From positions 1 to 64,000 of the forward strand of contig NZ_JACHNV010000006.1 of assembly GCF_014199535.1 (NCBI RefSeq): a stretch of 64,000 bases of DNA. The letters run 5' to 3'. A program made the position numbers and the translations under genes. The notes beneath the pieces are model-generated. The model saw only the letters and a list, made by a program, of their open reading frames with translations. It was not told where the DNA came from and made no database searches. Source of the stretch: Hymenobacter latericoloratus (GTDB lineage: Bacteria > Bacteroidota > Bacteroidia > Cytophagales > Hymenobacteraceae). Shown here one piece after another: positions 8,858 to 16,052 of the stretch (the stretch's first letter is position 1; each line of letters starts with the position of its first letter).

Positions 8858-9757
8858 ATGAAACCCGCCGATTCGCCTTTTCAGCACCTCGTCCGCAAAC
8901 TTCGGCAGATGGAAATCCGCATTCTGAAAGCCGTGGATGCCCAGCTGCAGGGCGATTTTCATTCCGTCTTCAAAGGCACCGGCCTTGAGTTTGATGATGT
9001 ACGGCTGTATCAGTACGGGGATGAGGTGCGGGCCATTGATTGGGCCGTATCCAGCAAGGGGCACGGTACCTTCGTGAAAACCTACAAGGAAGAACGCGAG
9101 CAGCAGGTGCTTTTATTGCTGGATGTGAGTGCCTCGCAACAGGTAGGGGCCGCTAGCCGCCGCAAAATTGACGTGGGCCGCGAAATCTGTGGGGTGCTGG
9201 CCCTGGCTGCGGCCCGCCAGGACGCCCAGCTGGGCATTCTGGCCTTTTCTGATCAGAAAGAGCTGTACCTGGCGCCCGGCAAGGGCATCCGCCACGCCTA
9301 CACCCTTATCAAGCGCTTGTTCGAGCTGGAGCCGCGCAGCCGGCAAACGGCCGTGGCAGCCGGCATTAAGCAGGCGCTGGGGCAACTCAAGCGCCGTACT
9401 ATTGTGCTGCTGATTTCCGACTTTATTGATGCCGAGTACGAGCGGGAGCTGACCATGCTGGCCCGCAAGCACGATCTGGTGGTGCTGCAGCTGCTGGACC
9501 AACGGGAGCGGGAGTTTCCGCCCCTGGGCATCATTCCCCTCCACGACCAGGAATCGGGGCGTACGGTGTGGGTGAATACCTCCTCGGCGGCGTTCCGGGC
9601 CCGCTACCGCGCCACCTACGAGCAAAACCGGGAACAAATCGGCCAGATCTGCCGCCGCCACCGCACCGAGTACCTCTCCATTGCCACCGATACTGATTTT
9701 GTGCCTCAGCTGGTCAATCTGTTTCGGCGGCGTAACCAGCGCGGCGGCCGTGGGTAG
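8858..9757 (+). CDS. DUF58 protein, first gene of a Bat-type operon
   Basis: The 299-aa protein is of the DUF58 family, usually found beside MoxR ATPases and VWA proteins in aerotolerance (Bat) operons. Visible are the family motif FDDVRLYQYGDEVRAIDWAV, then a degenerate VWA-like fold starting LLLLDVSASQQVG and a later LLISDFIDAEYE. No MoxR gene is upstream. The next gene overlaps it by eight bases. The ATG at 8858 is preferred because the family N-terminus (LVRKLRQMEIRILKAVDAQ) follows shortly. It is probably cytoplasmic or membrane-associated. Confidence 0.85.
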   Translation: MKPADSPFQHLVRKLRQMEIRILKAVDAQLQGDFHSVFKGTGLEFDDVRLYQYGDEVRAIDWAVSSKGHGTFVKTYKEEREQQVLLLLDVSASQQVGAASRRKIDVGREICGVLALAAARQDAQLGILAFSDQKELYLAPGKGIRHAYTLIKRLFELEPRSRQTAVAAGIKQALGQLKRRTIVLLISDFIDAEYERELTMLARKHDLVVLQLLDQREREFPPLGIIPLHDQESGRTVWVNTSSAAFRARYRATYEQNREQIGQICRRHRTEYLSIATDTDFVPQLVNLFRRRNQRGGRG

Positions 9758-10724
9758 CCGGCTGACCCTGGCTGTGCTACGCGGCCATGCGTGGCTGCTG
9801 CCCCTGTTACTCCTGCTGCCGGCGCTGGGGGTAGCGCAGTCGGCACCCACGGGCCGGTTTCAGCGGCCCGCGGTGCGGGTCGGCGAAGTTCTGGCCTACG
9901 AGCTTACCTACACGCACGACCCCACGCTGGAAGTTATCTTCCCGGATTCGGCCGCCGACTTTGCCCCGTTTGAGTACGTGGGCCGGCGCTACTACCCCAC
10001 CCGCACCCGCCAGGGCCGCAGCCTCGACCGGGCCGTGTATTACCTGCGCACCTTTGCCCTCGATTCGGTGCAGCGCCTGGTACTACCCGTTACCGTGCTC
10101 AGCGGCCGCGATACGCTGCTGCTGCCTACCACTCTGGCGGCAGTCCGGCTGCGGCGGACGGCCCCGCCGGCCCCGGGTGGCGCGGCGCCCCCGCTCCGCC
10201 AGAACCTGCGGCTGCTCCCCATTGAGCCCCAACTTAACTACCCCTACTGGCTGGCCGGGGCGGCCCTGTTGCTGGCAGTGGCAGGCAGCATCGTGCTGGG
10301 CTTCCGGCGGAGCCTGCGCCAGCGCTACCGCCGCTACCGGCTGCGCAAAAACCACGCGTACTTTCTGGCCCAGTATGCTCGCCACGTCGAGCGCTTCACC
10401 CTGTCCCGCTCGCCTACTAACATGGAGCGCGCCATCACGCTCTGGAAAAACTACCTCTCTACCCTCCAGGACAGCAACATCACCAGCCTGACCACCCGCG
10501 AGACTGTAGCGCACTACCAGAACGATGCTGATGTAAGCCTGGCGCTGCGCCTGGCCGACCGGGTGATTTACGGCAACCAGTTTTCCGAGGACGACACCGA
10601 AACCGACCTGGCCTTTGAGCTGCTGCGCCGCTTTGCCGAGCGCCAGTACACGCAGGTGCTCACGCGGCTGGGCGAGTCGGGCCCGGCCAACCCGGCCCGG
10701 CGCAGCCCTACCCCCGTGGCCTAG
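9750..10724 (+). CDS. Membrane-anchored protein of the Bat-type operon
   Basis: The 324-aa product starts with a long hydrophobic leader, continues with an extracytoplasmic domain rich in Arg/Tyr (FEYVGRRYYPTRTRQGR), and has one membrane segment (about YWLAGAALLLAVAGSIVLGF, near 165-185). A helical cytoplasmic tail follows. This matches the uncharacterised protein usually found between DUF58 and BatA in Bacteroidota; I cannot give a specific function. I chose GTG at 9750, overlapping the upstream stop by eight bases and so suggesting translational coupling; GTG at 9774 is also possible. Confidence 0.72.
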   Translation: MGSRLTLAVLRGHAWLLPLLLLLPALGVAQSAPTGRFQRPAVRVGEVLAYELTYTHDPTLEVIFPDSAADFAPFEYVGRRYYPTRTRQGRSLDRAVYYLRTFALDSVQRLVLPVTVLSGRDTLLLPTTLAAVRLRRTAPPAPGGAAPPLRQNLRLLPIEPQLNYPYWLAGAALLLAVAGSIVLGFRRSLRQRYRRYRLRKNHAYFLAQYARHVERFTLSRSPTNMERAITLWKNYLSTLQDSNITSLTTRETVAHYQNDADVSLALRLADRVIYGNQFSEDDTETDLAFELLRRFAERQYTQVLTRLGESGPANPARRSPTPVA

Positions 10725-10804
10725 CCCAATGCACCCACTTTCCGGGCCAGCTACTGCCTACGGTGCCGGTGCTGCTCTAACCCTGTATTCACTACTTTTA
10801 CCGC

Positions 10805-11854
10805 ATGCCTCAGCTCTGGTCTGATGTACTGGCTCCTGTGCTGGATAGCGTGCGCTACGCTACCCTGGCCAGTTACACCTGGGAGCAGCCCCGCCTGCTG
10901 CTGCTGCTGCCGCTGGTGCCGCTACTGTTTGTGGTACGCTGGGCCCTGGCCCGCCGTCGTCGCTCCCGCCTGGGCGTGGCCTTCGTGGCCGGCCAGCTCC
11001 CCCGCGACTGGAGTACGGTGCTGCGTTTTCTGCCCGATGTGGTGCTGGCCCTAAGCCTGGGCTTTGGCATTCTGGCCCTGGCCCGGCCCCAGCGTACTGA
11101 TGAGCGGGTGGTGCAGAGCGGCACCGGTATTGATATTCTGCTGGTGCTGGACGTGTCGGGCTCCATGGAGCTGCAGGACCTGCGCCCCAACCGCCTGGAG
11201 GCCGCCAAGCGGGTAGCCCGCGAGTTTATTGATGGCCGGCAGGGCGACCGGATCGGGCTGGTAGTATTTGCCGGCGATGCGTACTCGCTGGCTCCACTCA
11301 CCACCGATTACGACCTGCTGCGCGACAATCTGCAGGGCCTGCGCCTGGGCATGATTGCCAATGATGGCACGGCCATTGGCACGGCGCTGGGCGTGGCCAC
11401 CAACCGCCTCCGCGATTCCCGCTCCCGCACCAAGCTGTGCATCCTGATTTCGGATGGGGAAAATACGGCTGGCTCCCTTGATCCGCTCACGGCCGCCCAG
11501 CTGGCTCACGCTTACGGCCTCAAGCTCTATACCATCGGGCTGGGCCAGGATGGCATCGTGCCCTACGGCACCGACGACGCGGGCCGCCCCACCTACGTCA
11601 GCACCCGCCTCGACGAGACGACCATGCGCCAGATTGCCCAGGCCGGCGAAGGGCGCTTCTTCCGCGCCACCGACAACGCCGCCCTGCAACAGACCTTCGC
11701 CCAGATCAACCGCTACGAGAAGTCGGAAATCAAGCAAACCCGCTACCGCAACACCCGCGACTATTACCGCATTTACCTGTTTTGGTGCCTGGGCCTGTGG
11801 CTGCTGTGGCTAGGGCTGAAAAATACGTTTCTGACCAACGCTCTGGAAGACTAA
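10805..11854 (+). CDS. batA: BatA-like VWA-domain membrane protein
   Basis: This 349-aa protein has two N-terminal membrane segments (about 30-50 and 70-92), a VWA domain and a C-terminal membrane segment (about 323-343). The metal-dependent adhesion site is intact: DVSGSM in the first position, then a Thr region around NDGTAIG and ISDGENTAG. BatA is the membrane VWA component of the aerotolerance operon. batB, batC and batD do not follow; instead an inverted repeat starts in the batA stop codon. The operon here is therefore short. Confidence 0.85.
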   Translation: MPQLWSDVLAPVLDSVRYATLASYTWEQPRLLLLLPLVPLLFVVRWALARRRRSRLGVAFVAGQLPRDWSTVLRFLPDVVLALSLGFGILALARPQRTDERVVQSGTGIDILLVLDVSGSMELQDLRPNRLEAAKRVAREFIDGRQGDRIGLVVFAGDAYSLAPLTTDYDLLRDNLQGLRLGMIANDGTAIGTALGVATNRLRDSRSRTKLCILISDGENTAGSLDPLTAAQLAHAYGLKLYTIGLGQDGIVPYGTDDAGRPTYVSTRLDETTMRQIAQAGEGRFFRATDNAALQQTFAQINRYEKSEIKQTRYRNTRDYYRIYLFWCLGLWLLWLGLKNTFLTNALED

Positions 11855-12056
11855 ATCACTGATTGACGCTGATTAGCCGTGATTTCGCTGACTTTTTTTT
11901 ATGAATGAGGCTGGTTTGGCTGCAGACAATAAGGCGCTGGCCGGGTTTTACTTCCTGAGCGCCTAGCTTTGCTTTCCCGTATTCTCTCACCTGCTGATTT
12001 TGCCTGATCTATCCGCATCAGTGAAATCACGACTAATATGCGTCAATCAGTGATTT
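11853..12056. repeat. Gene-to-gene inverted repeat, batA stop into yggS
   Basis: The left arm (11853-11891) begins in the batA stop codon. The right arm (12018-12056) runs over the yggS ATG at 12038 and 19 bases into its coding sequence. The arms match at 35 of 39 positions when one is reverse complemented. The 126-bp spacer contains a run of eight or more T after the left arm and no supported gene. Confidence 0.85.
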
Positions 12057-12712
12057 CTGATAATCTGCACCGCATTCAACAACGCCTGACCGGCACGGCC
12101 GCCCGACTGGTAGCTGTCACTAAAACTCATCCCGTGGAGCGCCTGCGCGAGGCTTACGAAGCCGGCGCCCGCATCTTCGGCGAGAACCGGGTGCAGGAAA
12201 TGGCCGCCAAGCAGCCCGAGCTACCCACCGATGTAGAGTGGCACCTGATCGGGCACCTGCAAACCAACAAGGTAAAGTACATTGCCCCCTTCGTGCACAC
12301 CATCCAGAGCATCGACAGCCTGAAGCTGCTGCTGGAAGTTGAGCGCCAGGCGGCCAAGCACAACCGCGTAATTAAGGGTCTGCTGCAGTTTCATATTGCC
12401 GACGAGGAAACCAAAACCGGCCTGACCCTGGCCGAGGCGGAAGAGATTCTGCAATCGGCCGAGTTCCGGTCCCTGCAGCACGTGCGCCTGGCCGGCGTGA
12501 TGGGCATTGCCACCAACACCCCCAACGAGGATCAGCTGCGCCGCGAGTTCCGGCAGCTGCGCGGCTATTTCGACAAGCTGAAAGCGCTATACTTCGCCGA
12601 AGATGAGTCGTTCCGGGAAATTTCCATGGGCATGAGCTCCGACTACGAGCTGGCCCTGCGCGAAGGCAGCACCCTGATTCGCGTAGGCAGCGCTATTTTT
12701 GGCTCCCGATAA
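12038..12712 (+). CDS. YggS/PROSC family PLP-homeostasis protein
   Basis: The 224-aa product is a single-domain alanine-racemase-fold protein that binds PLP and buffers its level. The PLP lysine is in LVAVTKTHP (about K31). Other family motifs are FGENRVQE, WHLIGHLQTNK, and the C-terminal SMGMSSDYELALREGSTLIRVG split around residues 190-215. The first codons (MRQSVIS) are encoded by the arm of an inverted repeat, so the natural start may be slightly different from other members. It stands alone between two inverted repeats. Confidence 0.93.
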   Translation: MRQSVISDNLHRIQQRLTGTAARLVAVTKTHPVERLREAYEAGARIFGENRVQEMAAKQPELPTDVEWHLIGHLQTNKVKYIAPFVHTIQSIDSLKLLLEVERQAAKHNRVIKGLLQFHIADEETKTGLTLAEAEEILQSAEFRSLQHVRLAGVMGIATNTPNEDQLRREFRQLRGYFDKLKALYFAEDESFREISMGMSSDYELALREGSTLIRVGSAIFGSR

Positions 12713-12717
12713 TATGT

Positions 12718-12794
12718 CAGTTGCCAGTTGCCAGTGGTGAGTTGTCAGTATGTTCTTACAACCCTGACAACTCACCACTGGCAACTGGCAACTG
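12718..12794. repeat. Perfect 31-bp inverted repeat between yggS and DUF423
   Basis: Arms 12718-12748 and 12764-12794 are perfect reverse complements, separated by 15 bp. They are built from repeats of CAACTGGCAACT and GACAACTCACCA. Related degenerate units continue to about 12830, six bases before the DUF423 ATG. The RNA would form a very stable hairpin. There is no U-tract, so a terminator role is uncertain. Confidence 0.85.
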
Positions 12795-12835
12795 GCAACT
12801 GAAAATGGGCAACTCACACCTGACAACTCAACTAC

Positions 12836-13213
12836 ATGACAGCTCGACTTATTATTCAGCTGGCCGCCTTACTGGGCGGTCTGGGCGTCGGAATCGGGGC
12901 CTTTGGGGCGCACGGCCTGCGCAAGATGCTGGAAGCCTCCGGCCGCTTCGAGACTTTTGAAACCGCCGTACGCTACCAGTTTTACCACGCGCTGGCCCTG
13001 CTGGCCGTGGGCATTTTGTGGCACGTAAAGCCGGAGCTGCAGAGCCTGGGCACCACGGCCTGGCTGTGGCTGGGCGGCGTGCTGGTGTTCAGCGGCTCGC
13101 TGTACGTGCTGTGCCTGACGGGTATTACCAAGCTGGGCGCCATTACGCCCATCGGCGGCGTGCTGCTCATTGCCGGCTGGATTGTGCTGCTGCTGGCCGC
13201 CCGGCAGGTGTAG
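12836..13213 (+). CDS. DUF423 membrane protein
   Basis: This 125-aa protein has four hydrophobic segments and the family features GIGAFGAHGL (about 18-27) and the YHALALLAVG segment. DUF423 (YgdD-like) proteins are small inner-membrane proteins of unknown function. The start follows the repeat-rich region after yggS, and a strong terminator follows the stop. Confidence 0.88.
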   Translation: MTARLIIQLAALLGGLGVGIGAFGAHGLRKMLEASGRFETFETAVRYQFYHALALLAVGILWHVKPELQSLGTTAWLWLGGVLVFSGSLYVLCLTGITKLGAITPIGGVLLIAGWIVLLLAARQV

Positions 13214-13233
13214 CGTTTCCTACCCCTGCTACA

Positions 13234-13269
13234 AGCAAAAAGGCTTGCCAGATGGCAAGCCTTTTTGCT
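13234..13269. terminator. Bidirectional terminator between DUF423 and DUF1573
   Basis: A 16-bp perfect stem (AGCAAAAAGGCTTGCC and its complement) with a four-base loop carries A- and T-runs on opposite sides. It suits both convergent genes. Confidence 0.85.
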
Positions 13270-13289
13270 TTTCTATGGCAGCCCAGTGC

Positions 13290-13829
13290 TTAGGAAGCTT
13301 TCTTCTTGGCTTTGATCTTGCTGTCGCCCATCTTGGTTTTCTGCTTGGCGTCTTTGGTGTCGGCGGGGGCCGATACGTCGGTGGAAGCCGGGGCGGCCGT
13401 CATGGCAGCGTTAGCGTCTTTCACGTCGCCTACCAGGGCCACCATGGCGTTGCCACCGGCCGAGTTCGACTCAATGGTCAGCACTTTGTTCTGCATGCCC
13501 ATTTTGCCGGCGCTGTTGAATTTGGCCGTTACGGTGCCGGTTTTGCCGGGCATCACGGGCTCTTTCGTCCAGTCGGGGGTAGTGCAGCCGCAGCTTACAC
13601 CGATGTTCGAAATCACCAGGGGCTGAGTACCCACGTTCTTGAACTTGAACGTGTGCTCTACCACGTCGCCGGTGCGGATGGAACCGAAGTCGTACTTCAT
13701 TTCCTCAAACTGGATTTGCGGACCGGCCACTTTGGCCTGGGCGTTGGCCGGCTTTACGGGCGCCGTTTGCGCCTGGGCCGCGAAACCCATCACGGACAGG
13801 GAAAGAGCCAGAAGAAGTGCTTTTTTCAT
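13290..13829 (-). CDS. Secreted DUF1573 protein
   Basis: The 179-aa product has a signal peptide (about 1-21, ending AQA) and a DUF1573 immunoglobulin-like domain. Typical motifs are FDFG-like YDFGSIRTGD, VEHTFKFKNVG and ISNIGVSCGCTTPDW. The C-terminal 50 residues are low-complexity and end in a lysine-rich tail (KIKAKKKAS). It is probably periplasmic or outer-membrane associated; the molecular role is unknown. Confidence 0.85.
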   Translation of the reverse strand: MKKALLLALSLSVMGFAAQAQTAPVKPANAQAKVAGPQIQFEEMKYDFGSIRTGDVVEHTFKFKNVGTQPLVISNIGVSCGCTTPDWTKEPVMPGKTGTVTAKFNSAGKMGMQNKVLTIESNSAGGNAMVALVGDVKDANAAMTAAPASTDVSAPADTKDAKQKTKMGDSKIKAKKKAS

Positions 13830-13997
13830 GGGATGAACTGCTGAAAAGCGTTGGAAGTAGTCAAAAATACAAGTTTCGGGGGCTGCGCCAAGTTACGTGC
13901 CAGTTTTCGCCCCAGCACCCCGAAAGCCGACATACCCAACAACGCACGGCGGCCGTTGTTACGTTCTTTTCCGCCGTTTTTTTCGCGTTGCCTCCTC

Positions 13998-14032
13998 CCC
14001 CGGTCGGACGGGCTACGCCCGTCGGACCGGGG
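13998..14032. terminator. GC-rich hairpin downstream of the RecD-like helicase gene
   Basis: A 16-bp perfect stem (CCCCGGTCGGACGGGC and complement) with a three-base loop lies six bases past the helicase stop. On the minus strand no U-tract follows directly, so it is a terminator-like hairpin rather than a textbook terminator. Confidence 0.5.
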
Positions 14033-14038
14033 CGGTGC

Positions 14039-15463
14039 CTATTCCTGCGCTTCGTCGGCGAGAAGCTTCTTGTTGAAATTCAACAGAAACAGTTTTTCTG
14101 AGGAGCGCGTGACGGCGGTGTAGAGCCAGCGGGCAAACTCGCTGTTCACCATGTCTTCTTTCAGAAAGCCGTGGTCCACAAATACGGCCTGCCACTGCCC
14201 GCCCTGGGCTTTGTGGCAGGTGAGGGCGTAGGCAAACTTCACCTGCAGGGCGTTCAGGAAGGGGTCTTTGCGCATGGCGGCGGTGCGCTCCTTCTTGGTT
14301 TCGAGGTGGGCGTAATCGGCACTCACGGCGTCGTAGAGGGCTTTGTTCCGGTCGGCGGGCAGGGCCGGGCTTTCGGTGTGCAGGGTATCGAGCAGCAGCT
14401 TGATTTCCATGTCGGGCTCGTCGGGGTAGTCCACGAGGCGCACGCGGGCATCGGCGAAGCGGAAGCCAAACTCTTCGGTCAGGCGCACGATTTTTACTAC
14501 CTGCACAAAGTCACCGTTGGCCAGGAAGCCGATTTCCGAATCCTTGGGCAGCCAGTAGTAATTGTTGCGCACCACCATCAGGTAGTCGCCCGATTCAATT
14601 TCATCCTCGGCCTCGAACAGAATGCGCCGGATGTACTGGTTGTACTGGTTGGCGTTCTTGTTGGAGCGGCAGATAATGGTGCTGTTCTCGTGCCCGAAGT
14701 TCTTGTAGGCCCAGCGCAGCCCGTCTTCCAGCTTGTCGCCGCCCATGGCAAAAATATCGGGGTAGCCTTTGGTGAAGAAGGTGATTTGCGGGTGCTCCTC
14801 GCGCAGCTCTTCGCGCAGCACGGTGGCGTTCATCAGAATGCCCGACTGCTCGGCCTGGCGCATTACCTGGCGCAGCTCCACCGAATCGACCTGGGCGCGG
14901 AAGCGGTGGCGCAGCAGCTCGGCATCGAGGGCCGGGCTGAGCAGCTGGCCCACGGGCGGCAGCTGGGCCGTGTCGCCGATGAGCAGCAGGCGGTTTGAGG
15001 GCTTCTCGAACACGTAGTTCATCAAATCGTCGAGCAGGCCGTTTTCGCCGAACGCCTTTTCGTCGGAAATCATCGAGGCCTCATCCACGATGAACAACGT
15101 ATCCTGGGCGCGGTTGGGCTGGCGCTGGAAGGAAAGGCCCTGGGCGGGCGTGCCGCTGGTTTGGCGGTAAATCTTCTTGTGGATGGTGCTGGCTGCTACC
15201 CCGGAGTAGGTGCTCATTACCTTGGCGGCGCGGCCGGTGGGGGCCATCAGCACGTATTTGCGGCCCATGCGGTGGAGCCACTGCACCAGAGCACTCACGA
15301 CGGTGGTTTTGCCCGTACCGGCGTAACCGCGCAGGATAAAGGCCTTGCGCCCCGGCAGCGCATCGCCCAGAAAGCCATCCATCTGCCGAAACAGCGTGGC
15401 CTGATCCTGGGTGGGTTCGTAGGGGAAATAGTCGCGGACGGAGGGAGTTCTGACGGTAAGCAT
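14039..15463 (-). CDS. RecD-like superfamily 1 ATP-dependent helicase
   Basis: The 474-aa protein is a short RecD2/Dda-type helicase. It has Walker A in RGYAGTGKTT (about 45-54), motif Ia around MAPTGRAAKV, Walker B in LFIVDEASM (about 122-130), GDTAQLPPVG, and a C-terminal UvrD-like segment with ALTCHKAQGGQW and YTAVTRS. It probably unwinds DNA during repair or recombination. There is no RecB/RecC neighbour and no N-terminal extension. The minus-strand start is about 575 bp from the nearest upstream gene. Confidence 0.88.
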   Translation of the reverse strand: MLTVRTPSVRDYFPYEPTQDQATLFRQMDGFLGDALPGRKAFILRGYAGTGKTTVVSALVQWLHRMGRKYVLMAPTGRAAKVMSTYSGVAASTIHKKIYRQTSGTPAQGLSFQRQPNRAQDTLFIVDEASMISDEKAFGENGLLDDLMNYVFEKPSNRLLLIGDTAQLPPVGQLLSPALDAELLRHRFRAQVDSVELRQVMRQAEQSGILMNATVLREELREEHPQITFFTKGYPDIFAMGGDKLEDGLRWAYKNFGHENSTIICRSNKNANQYNQYIRRILFEAEDEIESGDYLMVVRNNYYWLPKDSEIGFLANGDFVQVVKIVRLTEEFGFRFADARVRLVDYPDEPDMEIKLLLDTLHTESPALPADRNKALYDAVSADYAHLETKKERTAAMRKDPFLNALQVKFAYALTCHKAQGGQWQAVFVDHGFLKEDMVNSEFARWLYTAVTRSSEKLFLLNFNKKLLADEAQE

Positions 15464-15497
15464 AGCTGTGTAATCGAGAGAACAAAGCTACGCCGGT

Positions 15498-16049
15498 TTA
15501 AGCTCCCGGCGGAGGTAGGCGGTTTGCGGCGCCGGAATGCACGCTGTCTGGCGCCGATACCCGGTACGTATGCCGCTCCCACAGCCGAAAACCCTGTTGC
15601 AGAATACGCCGCAGTACCTTCCGCTCCTGCCGCCGCCAGATGGGCTCAGTAGTTATTTTCCAGAGCCCGCTCTGTGCGTACAATAAGTCAAACACCCGGT
15701 TTCGCACAGGCGCTTTTCGGTTTCCGGCAAACTCGTGCCCAACGCCCGAACTCAGATCGTCGAATGCATTCCAGGTGGTAAGGCATTCCCGGGGAGGCAG
15801 ACGGTTGGAGTGCATCATCCAATGCGCTACAGCGTCAAAATCATGCATTCTAGGGGCTTCCCCTTCTACCGTAACACCTAACCTTTCGGCCAGTATCCTC
15901 ACTTCACCAGGGGTAGCAAATAAAGGAACCTAACCCATTTCATCGGCCCATAACGCATCTTCGTAGGGCATAGTCAGCCATAGTGCATAGCTGTCCTGTG
16001 CTTGCCATCGGTACCAACTGACATAATATTTCGCGGCGGTGGTATCCAT
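15498..16049 (-). pseudogene. Hypothetical gene interrupted by one in-frame TAG
   Basis: Reading from ATG 16049, 39 codons (beginning MDTTAAKYYVSWYRWQAQDS, ending WADEMG) are followed by TAG. The same frame then stays open for another 143 codons (VPLFATPGEVRILAERLGVT...). A single TGG-to-TAG change would explain this. The ATG lies three bases after the histidine-kinase stop, so the two were probably cotranscribed. I do not recognise the family; the aromatic-rich N-terminus is distinctive. Alternatives are a real 39-aa gene plus a GTG-started 134-aa gene, or a sequencing error. Confidence 0.6.
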
Positions 16050-16052
16050 GGG

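Noticed and set aside
12718..12830. Reading the repeats before DUF423 as a CRISPR-like array
   Set aside because: The units are adjacent and degenerate without unique spacers, and there are no cas genes.
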